DNA from: Brucella pituitosa
Lineage (GTDB): Bacteria; Pseudomonadota; Alphaproteobacteria; Rhizobiales; Rhizobiaceae
Length of the DNA stretch: 64,000 nucleotides
NCBI RefSeq assembly: GCF_003049685.1
Contig: NZ_PYSY02000002.1
Coordinates: 1 to 64,000, forward strand
Direction of reading: 5' to 3'
Part shown: piece after piece, positions 1-10,407 of the stretch
Numbering within the stretch: the stretch's first letter is position 1
Layout of the letters: each line of letters starts with the position of its first letter
Translations under genes and position numbers: made by a program
Notes under the pieces: model-generated
Told to the model about the DNA's origin: nothing
What the model saw: the letters and a program-made list of their open reading frames with translations, nothing else
Databases searched by the model: none

Positions 1-822
1 CAGCGATAACGCGCAGATTGACAGCGCGAGGCTCCCCGTCATCGACGGCAATTCGCGTTCTTCGACGACACGCAAGAGTTTGCCTTGTAAGCTTGCTGAC
101 ATGCTGTCGATTTCATCTAAGAAAAGGGTGCCGCGGTCCGCATCGGCTATGCGTCCGCGTTGAATTCTATTGCCGAAAAGCACGTCATCGGCAATCGCGT
201 CGGGGAGTGCTGCACAGTCGATTGCGACAAAGCCGCGAGCATGGCGTGTGCTCCAGCGATGAAGCAGTCGGGCAACAAGTTCCTTTCCGGTGCCAGTTTC
301 GCCTTCGATCAGCACATCTACATCGACACGCAAGCTGGCGGATAGTCTCTCGCAATCGCACCATAACGGGTGTTTCCCCCAGCAACGGGAAATCTTGCTC
401 AGCTTCCGCAGCGGCTTTGCGAAGTCTGCGGTTTTCGAGAACCAGACGGCGCATTTCCAATGCCCGACGAACGCTTGAAACCATGTGATCGGCAGAGAAA
501 GGCTTCGCAATAAAGTCGAAGGCACCTTTTTTGAGTGCTGCCACTGCCATGCTGATGTCGCCATGTCCGGTCATGAGGATGACTGGCAACTCGGGTCGCG
601 TGTCAGCAGCGCTTCCATCACGGCATGACCATCAATGCGTGGCATCCGGATATCTGTGACGACGATCCCGGGAAAGTCGGCACTCAGATTGGCAAGTGCC
701 GATTGTCCATCACCATAGGTCTCTATATCCAGACCAGCGATCTCGAAAGAATCCGCAAGCGCTGTGCGAAATGCCACGTCATCATCGATCAACATGACGC
801 GGAGTGGTTCAGTGCCTGTCAT
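1..822 (-). CDS. DctD-like response regulator, AAA+ type (frameshifted; C-terminus beyond window)
   Basis: Response regulator of an NtrC/DctD-type two-component pair. The receiver domain starts at the ATG at 822, with acidic residues near 13-15 and phospho-acceptor Asp57 in VVTDIRMP. The frame breaks near 585, continues as [15 protein letters not shown], and breaks again near 320. Walker A (GETGTGKE) is readable near 290-310 and Walker B (LFLDEID) near 105-130. Between them the usual GAFTGA sigma-54 contact loop is absent: LFG runs directly into [15 protein letters not shown]. The HTH lies off the left edge. The start overlaps the stop of the sensor kinase by 4 bp, so the pair is cotranscribed. 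DctD family membership is clear; sigma-54 dependence is doubtful. The frame breaks look like sequencing indels. Confidence 0.82.
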
Positions 823-2587
823 GCTTGTTTTGCTCGCTTTACCGTGGCTGAGAAGGCAGCGCCGCCCAATGGCGAAGGCACGATACGCAACGTGCCTTCG
901 AGTTCTGTCATGATGTCGCGTGCAATACCCAGCCCGAGGCCCAAACCTTCCGGCTTTCCGGTTACAAAGGGGCTAAACACTTCATCGCCCAATGCCTGAT
1001 CTATGCCGGGTCCATTATCCGCGACAATCAGGGACACAAGTTGTTCCTCTTCTGAGATGAACAAAGCGATGCGCGGTTCAGATTTTCAGCAACTGCATCA
1101 AGCGCATTTTGCAGCAGATTGACCAACACTTGTTCCAGCCGGACGCGATTTGCGAGAACCTGAAAATTGGAACGGTTGGGCATTTCAAGTCACACCAGTA
1201 TTGCGAAAGCGGTCGCCCATCAAAGAAGCGTGCCTTCGATCAGCTCATCAAGACGGACCGGGGCCAAATCCCGGTGTCCGCGTCGGGCAAAGCGCCGCAT
1301 TTCCTGCGTGATGGAACCAATACGGGAGGTAAGTTCGATGGAAGTGACCAAATTGGCTGCGACTTTGTCCAGCTTGCCCTTCGCCAGGTGATGTTGTGCA
1401 TTTTCTGTAAGTGTCTGAATGGTGGCGACGGGTTGGTTGATCTCATGGACAAGACCTGCGGTGATAGACCCCAGTGATGCGAGCCTGTTTGCCTGCCCCA
1501 GCTCTTCACGTGCTTCCCGAAAGCGTTTGTCGGCGCGTTCGCGCTCTGCCATTTCAGCGCTGAGTTCGGCGGTGCGTTCTGCAACTGCAGATTCAGAGCA
1601 GCGCGGTCTGCAGCCAGACGTGCCGCGCGCGTTATTCGCCAATAAACCGCACCGGCAATCACGATGAGGACCAGCAATGCCGACACAGTTATAAGTCGTG
1701 CCAGATCATGTGCTGCTCGCATTGATGGGGCTACGGGTTCAACATGGAGAAGTCTTAATTCTGTTCCGGCAATCGGCTCGCTCACAGTGAAAACTTTGCA
1801 CCGGATGGTCCGCGCATCATGCTTTCAGGCTCGAAAGCATAGTGACTGGGTTACAAGTCTGCGACGTTGAACTGTCCGCTCTGGCCTATCTTTGTGCGTT
1901 CCGCTTCGGAGATTGGTAGAAACGAGCGAAGGTCTTCTGCCTTATCCGTGGATGCCAATATGATGCCACGAGGATCAACGACGAAAGTTTGGCCGGGATC
2001 GTTCGACCACGTTTGGACAAGCCGGTGAAACTCAAATTTGACGACTACAACACCAACCGGATTGGCTTCATCGCCAATGCGCCTTGCGAGGAATAGGCCA
2101 AAGCGCCTGCTAAGATCGCCTATGGCATAATATTCAGCAGCCCAGCCATCGCGCCTTGAAAATAAGGACGGTAGCCGTAATTGCGCCCAACGAAACTTTC
2201 AGGCGTATTGGCATTGGAAGAAGCAATGACGGTGCCATCGCGTTTGACGACATAAATGATCGGTGAGCCGATCTCATAGGCAAGGAATTTCAACTTTTCG
2301 TTTAGTCGTTCTGTAGATTCTCGCGTTTCACCAGCAAGGACGTCGTGAAGGTCGCTATATTCTTTCAGAACAACCGGAAGCAGGCGGAACTTGGCCAGTT
2401 CGCTATCGATAAGGCGGGTTTGCTGACGCGCTACAAGCGTCGCATCCTCGCTCAAACGATCAAGTGCACTTGTCTCCGTCCACGACCGTGCAGTCGTCCA
2501 GAGGCCTATCGCCAGCAAGAACGCGAGCGCAATCATCAGGATTCTGCTGAGCTGCCGCCGTTTTTTCATTTGTGCAGGATTATGCAT
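819..2587 (-). CDS. DctB-like sensor histidine kinase (frameshifted)
   Basis: Membrane sensor kinase partner of the adjacent DctD-like regulator. The first TM helix is near residues 13-30 (LMIALAFLLAIGLW). A periplasmic sensor domain follows, then a second TM (LITVSALLVLIVIAGAVYW, around 1660-1700), a coiled linker, the H box GLVHEINQPVATI with the phospho-His codon at 1445-1447, and the G boxes ADNGPGID and GLGLGLGIARDI near the C-terminus. At least three frame breaks occur (around 2120, 1640 and 1065-1220). DctB kinases sense C4-dicarboxylates; a related pair in Pseudomonas (MifS/MifR) senses 2-oxoglutarate, which fits the MFS permease next door. The ATG at 2587 was used; an ATG six codons further in is also possible. 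Confidence 0.82.
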
Positions 2588-2599
2588 TTATTTGAATAA

Positions 2600-3049
2600 T
2601 GTCACGCAGATTTTTGCATAAATGGCGTGTTCAGAATGTGTCAAAATCGAGATTCTGCGAGTTAATTCAACAAACTAAAATTTTTAATCCACTGCTCTGG
2701 CGGTCGGCAGCCAGGTCCCATTTTGGTACCACTTCGAAAATGGGAGTTTCGTAGGGAGGAGCTAATCCGTGCAACCACAAAACCATGTCTTTGTTCTCGC
2801 CCAGTTTCTTGAAGGAGATTTGGGTGTTGCGATACAGGCTCAGGAAACTGAAAGTCGGCCTGACTAAGGGCGCGGATCCAGAAACCAATCAATCAAGCCC
2901 ATTTCCCAATAGGGGTTTCGCCTTTTAAGCCCGTCCTGGCGCTGTCGCGACAATCCTCAAGGAAATCAGAAACACCCGGAAATATGTGCGGCTACTGACG
3001 CGCTCACCACGGTGAACCTCAAAATCGTGAGATTTGAAGGAGTGACCGC
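2600..3049. other. Intergenic region without an assignable gene
   Basis: About 450 bp lie between the divergent sensor kinase and MFS permease genes. Short open frames exist on the minus strand (2662-2892), but none resembles a family I recognise and none has a convincing ribosome site, so they are not called. The region should hold the divergent promoters. I looked for a -24/-12 sigma-54 promoter (GG-N10-GC) upstream of the permease and did not find a clear one. A decayed gene fragment cannot be excluded. Confidence 0.4.
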
Positions 3050-4356
3050 ATGGTCTCAATAACGTCCGAACAGAGTGCTGCGCGAGCACCAACAGCCGAC
3101 TGAAATCCATTATTGGCGGATCGACCGGTAATCTCGTCGAATGGTTTGACTGGTACGTGTACGCAGCCTTCACGCTCTATTTCGCACCGCATTTTTTTCC
3201 GTCGGAAAGCCAGACCGCGCAACTTTTGAGCGCTGCTGCAGTTTTTGCCGTTGGTTTCATCATGCGCCCGATCGGTGCGTGGATCATGGGCATCTATGCT
3301 GATCGCAAGGGCCGTAAGGCAGGTCTGGCGCTGTCCGTGACGCTAATGTGCGCAGGTTCGCTTATTATTGCCCTGACACCCGGCTATGAAACTATTGGCC
3401 TTGTTGCCCCGGCGCTTCTGGTTCTTGCACGCCTGATGCAGGGTCTGTCTGTTGGCGGTGAATATGGTGCCAGCGCGACCTATCTATCCGAAATGGCGGG
3501 CAAAAGCCGTCGCGGCTTCTTTTCGTCTTTCCAGTATGTGACGCTGATCTCCGGCCAGCTTTTGGCAATTCTGCTACTGATCGTGCTTCAGAGCACAATG
3601 GAAACTTCTGCTCTTGAATCCTGGGGCTGGCGTATTCCGTTCTTCATCGGTGCATTGCTTGCGGTTGTTGTCTTCTGGCTACGCCGTGGCCTTGCTGAAA
3701 CCGAGAGCTTCAAGAATGCTAAAACCAAGGACGCCCCGAAGTCTGGCTTCTGGACGCTGATCAAGTATCATCCGAAGGAAACCGCACTGGTCATGCTTCT
3801 GACCGCTGGTGGTACGCTCGCCTTCTACGCATACTCAATTTATATGCAGAAGTTCCTGGTCAATACATCTGGCTTCAGCCGCGAAGTGGCGAGTCAGATC
3901 AACGCGGTCACTCTGTTCATCTTCATGTGCCTTCAGCCTGTCGCCGGTGCATTATCGGACAAGATTGGCCGCAAGCCGCTGATGATTGCCTTCGGTGCGG
4001 CGGGCGTACTGTTTACCTATCCGATCTTTGCGACGCTTGAGCAGACGCGTGACCCATGGGTTGCCGGGATGCTCGTCATGGGTGCTCTGATCATTGTAAC
4101 TGGTTACACCTCGATCAACGCAGTGGTGAAGGCAGAACTCTTCCCAGCTCATATCCGCGCACTTGGTGTGGCGCTGCCTTACGCTCTTGCGAATACGTTG
4201 TTTGGCGGAACTGCGGAATATGTAGCGCTGAGCTTCAAGAATGGTGGTTGGGAGCGTGGCTTCTACTGGTACGTAACCGTCATGATCGGTATTTCACTGA
4301 TCGTCTATCTTCGGATGCGCGATACCAGCAAAGACAGCATGATCAAGGAAGACTAA
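3050..4356 (+). CDS. MFS dicarboxylate/alpha-ketoglutarate permease, KgtP-like (one frameshift)
   Basis: Proton symporter of the metabolite:H+ symporter branch of the MFS (KgtP, ShiA and ProP relatives), about 435 aa with 12 expected TM helices. Family signatures are visible: GNLVEWFDWYVYA in TM1, the loop motif YADRKGRKAGL after TM2, RLMQGLSVGGEYG in TM4, and the mid-protein repeat DKIGRKPL. The ATG at 3050 has a GAAGGAG ribosome site just upstream, but the frame shifts after codon 17 (about 3100), where one C appears missing from GAC-CTG. The main frame continues to 4356. It lies divergent from the DctB/DctD-like pair, which probably controls it, and ends at a strong terminator. The exact substrate (2-oxoglutarate or another di/tricarboxylate) is inferred. 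Confidence 0.85.
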
Positions 4357-4363
4357 TCGACAC

Positions 4364-4393
4364 AAATACCGGGCTATTAGCCCGGTATTTTTT
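4364..4393. terminator. Rho-independent terminator (probably bidirectional)
   Basis: A perfect 12-bp stem, AAATACCGGGCT / AGCCCGGTATTT, with a 3-nt loop and a T-run sits just after the MFS stop. The A-rich left flank lets it also serve the convergent IclR gene ending at 4392. Confidence 0.93.
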
Positions 4394-5238
4394 ATTCCGC
4401 TTCCGCTCTTTTGCTGCCAAAAGGAGGGGACTTTTCTGAAATCGTTTGGGCTGCATTCTGAATGAGCGGCCCAAAACTTTCGCTGAAGCCTTCGGCCGTC
4501 CATTCCTGAAGGCTGCCTGCTACATGGATTGCGCCGACAGGGGCGCCCCTCCAATCAAGAATCGGAGCGCCAATAGCAACTTCATGATTGAGAAGCTGCT
4601 TGCACAATAGGGTGTCCGTTCACGCGCTGCGCGAACATGCTCCATCCCCCTTCCAGATCGCGGACAGTGTGCTGTGTGAATGGTGTCATATCCGACCGGT
4701 TAACGATGTCGGCAATTGTGTTGTCAGGCAGCCGCGAGAGAATGGCCACACCACCCGCCGTGCAATAAGTGGGAACTGCATTCCCGACGATGGTCGCACT
4801 GAAAACTTCGTGTTTTGACGGCATACGCAGGGCGTAAATTACGCGAACATCGTCAAAAAGAGACAGATCAACACGCTCGCTGACCCGGCGCCGGAGTTCC
4901 AGCATGACCGGATTTGCGCGCTGCAACATGGGGTTGAGCCGCAACAAATCGTAAGTCATGTCGAGAATACGCAAGCCCGGCAGATAACCACGATCTTCAG
5001 GGTCGCGTGCCAGCATATTCAACTTCAGAAGCGAATGAACAATGCGCTGGGCAGCGCTGCGATCAATGCCTGCTGCGGTTGCAACCTGACTGAGCGACAA
5101 GGGATGTCGCGCGCTGAAATGCAGACATGACTGCAACCGTTCGTGCGACCGAGCGCAAAACAACGGGTCATCCTTGAAAGCTTCCGCTTCATCCGGATCG
5201 AAAGTGGATATGCCGCGCAGGTCTCGAAATGTGTTCAT
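4392..5238 (-). CDS. IclR-family transcriptional regulator (one frameshift)
   Basis: Regulator of about 280 aa. The N-terminal winged HTH reads LSLSQVATAAGIDRSAAQRI, followed by the IclR effector-binding domain (YCTAGGVAILSRLPD, then IGAPILDWRGAPVGAIHVAG). The frame breaks near 4600: the N-terminal reading runs to about 4582 and the C-terminal part is read from about 4607 down to 4392. Start chosen at the ATG at 5238; a TTG 12 codons upstream is less likely. It is divergent from the M81/Dpp/M20 operon, across a 135-bp gap with a good promoter and a small palindrome, so it most likely controls that operon. The effector is unknown. Confidence 0.87.
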
Positions 5239-5267
5239 GGGAAAAAGCTTTAATCCAGATTCAAGGA

Positions 5268-5297
5268 TTGACAAGGATCAAAATTGGTCCCTATCAT
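5268..5297 (+). promoter_or_regulatory. Probable sigma-70-type promoter of the M81/Dpp operon
   Basis: A -35 TTGACA (5268-5273) and -10 TATCAT (5292-5297) are separated by 18 nt, 76 nt before the GTG start of the M81 gene. Five of six bases match TATAAT. Confidence 0.6.
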
Positions 5298-5312
5298 AAA
5301 AATCAATATAGA

Positions 5313-5331
5313 TGTATCGCTGACAGATACA
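5313..5331. promoter_or_regulatory. Candidate IclR operator (inverted repeat)
   Basis: TGTATC-N7-GATACA lies just downstream of the predicted -10, in the gap between the IclR gene and the operon it faces. Position and symmetry suggest a regulator site; binding is inferred. Confidence 0.45.
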
Positions 5332-5373
5332 CATCACAGCCCGAGGGGCAAATCAGAAAATGGGAGTACGCTC

Positions 5374-6862
5374 GTGTCAAAACGCGTGGCTGTAGCTGGC
5401 TTTTGCATGAAACAAACACGTTTGCTGCCGCTCCTGCAACCATGGCAGCATTCGTTCAGGGCGGCGGATATATCCCGCTTTCGCGTGGTGAAGCGATTAT
5501 CGAGAATGCTCAAAACGTCAATCTGGGCATTGCTGGTGCACTCAAGTTCGCACAGGAAGCCGGTTGGGAAATCGTGCCGATCCTGTGGGCCGGCGCTATT
5601 CCCTCTGCTCCGGTCACCAAAGACGCTTACGAGGCAATCGTCTCCGAGATTGTTGAAGGGTTGAAGGATTGCGGTCCGCTTGACGGCATTTTTATCGACC
5701 TGCATGGCGCGATGGTTGCCGAACATGTGGACGATGGCGAAGGCGAACTTCTTGAGCGCGTGCGTGCGGTTCGTGCAAGTGAGCCGTTGGCGGTAGCGCT
5801 TGACCTGCATGGCAACATCACGCGTCGTATGTTCGATCATGCCGATGTGATGGTCGGTTTCCGCACTTATCCGCATGTCGATATGGCCGAGACCGGCTAT
5901 CGGTCAGCTAAAGCCTTACAGGCATTAATGGGCAAGTCCGATGGCTGGCACAAGGCGATGCGGCAGGGTGATTATCTCATTCCTATCGCATGGCAATGCA
6001 CGGATGAGGAACCGGCCAAAGGCCTGTATGGCATGACGGTGGATGTGCCGGAAGATGTGCTGACAGCTTCTCTTTTCATGGGCTTTCCCGCTGCCGATTT
6101 CGCGGAATGCGGTCCTTCAGTCTTTGCTTACGGGTGGGATAAGCAAGCGGTCGAGAATTGTGCAGATGATATCATGGCGGCACTTTCTGCAGCCGAGCAG
6201 TCTTTCGCAGGTGTCTCTTATCAACCAGAAGAAGGGTTGAGAAGGCAATCGAGCTGGCACGAGATGCTTCTCGTCCTATCATCATTGCTGATACACAACA
6301 ATCCCGGGCAGGCGGCAGTTCGGATACGACCGGGATGCTTCGTGCGCTTATTGCCTGCGATGCAAAACGTGCGGCGATTGGCTGTATCCACGATCCTGAA
6401 GCGGCAAACATTGCACATCAGGCAGGCGAGGGTGCGGAGATTGAAATCTCCCTTGGCGGCAAGTCGGGAATTGATGACGATCAGCCATTCACGGCTACGT
6501 TCACCGTAGAAAAACTCTCCGACGGCAAGGCCCATGCGACGGGACCTTATTACGGTGGCACCTGGTTAAACATGGGGCCATCTGCCTGCCTGCGTCTTGG
6601 CGGGACACGTGTCGTTGTAACAACCAATCTCGCGCAGATGGCCGATCGCGCGCTCTATCGGATGGTTGGTATTGAACCGGAACAGCAAGCCATTCTGGTC
6701 AATAAGAGCTCAGTACATTTCCGGGCCGACTTCGCCCCTATTGCTGAAAAGCTCCTTGTTTGCACAGCCCCCGGTGCAATGCCGCTCAGCCCGGCACAAT
6801 TGTCATGGAAGCACTTGCGCTCAGGTATCCGGCTTGAGCCGTTGGGAGAAGAATTCAAATAA
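5374..6862 (+). CDS. M81-family metallopeptidase, MlrC-like (several frameshifts)
   Basis: A protein of about 496 aa similar to microcystinase C (MlrC), a metalloprotease family that cleaves linear peptides. Signatures include LHETNTFA near the N-terminus, IDLHGAMV, the metal-site segment LDLHGNITRRM, and FRTYPHVDMAETG. The C-terminal half has GPYYGGTWLNMGPSACLRLG. Start chosen at the GTG at 5374, because GGGAG lies 8 nt upstream and the next codons read VSKRVAVAGF. The frame breaks near 5403 (a T missing, so the LHETNTF segment is read in another frame) and around 6236-6310. It is the first gene of the IclR-facing operon; peptides delivered by the downstream Dpp-type importer are plausible substrates. 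True MlrC activity on microcystin is not implied. Confidence 0.83.
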
Positions 6863-6896
6863 AACAATAATAACAACCTTCAGAGGAACCAAGTAG

Positions 6897-8496
6897 ATGC
6901 AGTTTTTCAAATCAACACAGCCTGGCCCCATCCTCCGCAAACTGAAATATGGGATAGCTGTTTTGATTGCGCTTGGCGCAGGCAATGCATGGGCGGAAAC
7001 AACGCTCACTGCAGTCATGCATTCCGATTTGCGTATTCTCGATCCGATCATCACCACCGCACATATCACGCGTGATCATGGATATATGATCTATGACGTG
7101 CTGATTGCTGTTGATGAAAATTTCAAACCACAGCCACAGATGGCAGATTGGACCGTTTCGGATGACGGTAAGACTTACACATTCACGCTACGCGATGGTT
7201 TGAAATTCCATGATGGCGCACCGGTAACGGCTGCAGATGCGGTGGCTTCACTTGAACGCTGGGCCAAGCGCGATGCCGGTGGCCAGCTTATCATGGATAT
7301 CACAGATTCTCTGAAGGCCACTGACGACAAGACCCTTGTCTGGACATTAAAAGAACCGTTCGCTCCCTTCCTCGATACGCTTTCCAAGCAGGCAGCTTTG
7401 CCTCCGTTCATTATGCCAGCGCGGATTGCAGCAACGCCCGCTGATACTGCGATTACCGAACATATCGGCTCTGGCCCGTTCAAGTTGGTACCGGCAGAAT
7501 TCCAGCCCGGCGTTGGCGTCAGCTATCTCAAGAATGAAGATTATGTACCGCGCAGCGAGCCCGCCAGCTGGATGGCAGGTGGTAAGGTGTCAATGTCGAT
7601 AAGGTGCGCTGGGTTACAATGACCGACGCCCAAACCGCTGTGAATGCGCTGACAAGCGGTGAAATCGACTATGTCGAACAGATCCCGGTCGATCTCGTGC
7701 CGCTGTTTGATGGCGATGATTCCGTTGTTCTGGAACAGCGCGATCCGCTTGGCTATCAGACAATGGGACGCCTCAATTTCAAGCATCCACCTTTCGACAA
7801 TCCTGACATTCGCCGTGCCGCCTTCCTTACCATGTCGCAGGAACCAGTGCTTGCAGCGCTGATGGCTGATCCGAATTACTACAAGGTTTGCGGTGCGATT
7901 TTCGGCTGCGGCACGCAATGCTACCAATGTCGGCGCGGAAAGTATCATCGCGCAGGGCAATGTTGAAGAGGCAAAGGAACTGCTCAAAAAGGCTGGTTAT
8001 GATGGCAAGCCGGTTGTGTTGATGCAGCCGACCGATGTTACCAGTCTGTCGCCTCAGCCAGTCGTTGCAGCACAGCAACTCCGCGCTGCCGGATTCACCG
8101 TCGACATGCAGCCGATGGACTGGCAGACGCTCGTCGGTCGTCGTGCGTCAAAAGATGAGCCTTCAAAGGGCGGCTGGAATATTTTCTTCACGAATTGGCA
8201 GATTCCAGAAATCGCGACACCGCTTAATTCAGTGATGCTGAATGGCCGCGGCGATCAGGGTTGGTTCGGCTGGCCGAAGGACGACAAGATCGAAGAGTTG
8301 AAAAAGGAATATATCGCCGCCAAGACGCCTGAAGAGCAGAAGGCCGTTGTCGAAAAGATACAGGCTCATACGTTGGAGAACGTGCTCTACATTCCGCTTG
8401 GTGAATATAACCCACCACAGGCACGCCGCTCAATGTCATTGATATGCTCGGCTCACCCGTTCCCGTTTTCTGGAACGTGAAAAGACCGAAGAATAA
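6897..8496 (+). CDS. ABC transporter substrate-binding protein, DppA/OppA family (SBP_bac_5; frameshifted)
   Basis: Periplasmic peptide/nickel-type solute-binding protein of about 530 aa. The signal peptide ends near AGNAWA. The family 5 signature follows (ADWTVSDDGKTYTFTLRDG, KFHDGAPVTAADAVAS), then GSGPFKL. The C-terminal part has WNIFFTNWQIPEIATPL and ENVLYIPLGEY. The frame breaks near 7590, 7905, 8420 and 8480; the reconstructed C-terminus ends WNVEKTEE at 8496. The start at 6897 has AGAGGA about 10 nt upstream. It is followed by two permeases and two ATPases, making a complete Dpp/Opp-type importer inside an operon of hydrolases. The ligand is probably a peptide or acylated amino compound. 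Confidence 0.87.
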
Positions 8497-8585
8497 TCTG
8501 CCCGCCGCTATCGCGTTCAGTGCGGTAGCGCCCAGTTCAACGCGGGTCGGTTTTGTACCGGTTCCGCCTCAAGCGGGACGCGCAT

Positions 8586-9526
8586 ATGGCTGTCTATCTG
8601 TTAAAACGTATCTTTGCGCTCGTGCCGGTGCTGCTGCTGGTATCGGTATTTGTGTTCCTCCTCCTCAGACTGACGCCGGGTGATCCGGCAGCAATTCTGG
8701 CAGGCGATGCCGCGACCACCGAACAGCTCGAACGCATCCGCGAGGCAATGGGCCTTAATGAGCCGATCCTCACTCAGTATTTTACCTGGATGGGCAAGAT
8801 ATTGCAGGGTGATCTCGGTGTTTCGCTGATTTCCGGCGTTCCAGTGCTCGATATGGTTTCACAACGTATCGGCCCGACGATTTCGATCGCTGTTCTCACC
8901 ATTATCATTGCAGTTCTCGCTGCAATTCCGATGGGTGTGATCGCCGCCTGGCGTCATCGTTCATGGATCGACTATCTCGTCATGAGCTTTTCGGTTCTGG
9001 GTTTCTCCGTTCCGGTCTTTTTGGTCGGCTATGTTTTGCTGCTCATTTTTTCGGTTAATCTGGGCTGGCTTCCAGTGCAGGGTTTCAAGCCGATTTCATC
9101 GGGCTTTGGCGGCTTTATGGAGCGCGCAATATTGCCCGCGCTGACACTGGCTTCGATCTACATCGCACTCATTGCTCGCATGACTCGCGCAGCAATGCTG
9201 GATGTTCTGGCGAAGACTATATTCGCACAGCACGTGCGAAAGGTGTCAGTGATCGCCGTCTTCTGTTCGTCCATGCGCTGAAAAATGCTGCTGTGCCGGT
9301 CGTAACTATTGTCGGCACCGGCTTCGCATTGCTGATTTCTGGCGTGGTCGTGACGGAGAGCATCTTCAATATTCCCGGAATTGGCCGCCTGACGGTCGAT
9401 GCTGTGCTGGCGCGCGATTATCCGGTCATCCAGGCCATGATCCTTCTGACGAGTGCACTCTATGTTTTCGTCAACCTTCTGATTGACCTTTCCTACACAC
9501 TGTTCGACCCAAGGATACGCTATTGA
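8586..9526 (+). CDS. Dipeptide/oligopeptide ABC transporter permease, DppB-like (one frameshift)
   Basis: Inner-membrane permease of about 313 aa. The N-terminal TM is ALVPVLLLVSVFVFLLLRL, followed by the family motif RLTPGDPAA. The ATPase-contact (EAA) loop DYIRTARAKGVSDRRLLFVHALKNA is split by a frame break near 9213, where one G appears missing. The C-terminus ends FDPRIRY. The ATG at 8586 is preferred over an upstream frame opening at 8553, because MAVYLLKRI is the typical DppB beginning. The stop overlaps the DppC ATG (TGATG), indicating translational coupling. Confidence 0.9.
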
Positions 9527-10406
9527 TGCGCTCAGAACCGACATCGGCAGGCATGCACTGGATGCTCCGTCTGTTCTCGCTGCCGCGCGTTACACGTGTT
9601 GGTATCGGGCCAATGATTGCCGCTTTTCTTCTCGCCGCAATCCTCCTCCTAACCCTTGTTTCCCCCTGGATCGCTCCCCACGATCCGCTGGCAATGAATC
9701 CACTGATGCGGCTGAAGCCGCCTTCCGATGAATACCTGCTCGGAACAGATAATTATGGCCGCGATCTCTTCTCGCGCATGATCCTTGGGGGGCGCATCTC
9801 GCTGCTGATCGGATTGTTTGCTGCGGCTGCTTCAATTGGCGTCGGTGTGTTTATCGGGTTGATTGCCGGCTTTTTCCGCACGGCCGATGCAATCATCATG
9901 CGCATGATGGATGCCTTGATGGCGATGCCATCGATCCTGATCGCTATCGCGCTGGTTGCGTTGAATGGGCCTTCTATTGGCTCAGTGATTGTCGCCATCA
10001 CCATCCCGGAGATCCCGCGCGTGGTGCGCCTTGTGCGTTCTGTCATCCTGACTGCGCGTGAAGAGCCTTATGTGGAAGCGGCACTGGCGCTAGGTTCAAG
10101 CACACCGAAGATCCTGTTCCGGCATCTTCTTCCTAATACGATGGCACCGCTCATCGTGCAGGGCACTATATTGTCGCTTCTGCGATCCTCACGGAAGCGA
10201 TCCTGTCGTTCCTGGGTGCTGGCATCAGCACGGAAATTCCAACCTGGGGGAACATCATGGCTGAAGGCCGTCAGTTCTTCCGCATCAAGCCATCGATCGT
10301 GCTCTGGCCGGGCCTGTTGCTGACGCTTTGCGTTCTGTCGATCAATCTGCTGGGCGACGCTGCACGCGACACACTCGACCCACGTCTGAAAAAGCGGGAG
10401 GGCTGA
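9526..10406 (+). CDS. Dipeptide/oligopeptide ABC transporter permease, DppC-like (one frameshift region)
   Basis: Second inner-membrane permease, about 293 aa. The N-terminal domain contains APHDPLAMN and the family motif LLGTDNYGRDLFSRMILGGR. The EAA loop EEPYVEAALALGSSTPKILFRHLLPN is intact. The frame breaks near 10170; the C-terminal reading AILTEAILSFLGAGI then ends DTLDPRLKKREG at 10406. The start is the ATG at 9526, which overlaps the DppB stop. It sits 1 nt before the ATPase gene, in the same operon. Confidence 0.9.
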
Positions 10407-10407
10407 T

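Noticed and set aside
2662..2892. Minus-strand open frames of 73-76 codons
   Set aside because: No ribosome site, no recognisable family, and both frames are open over the same bases, as expected by chance.
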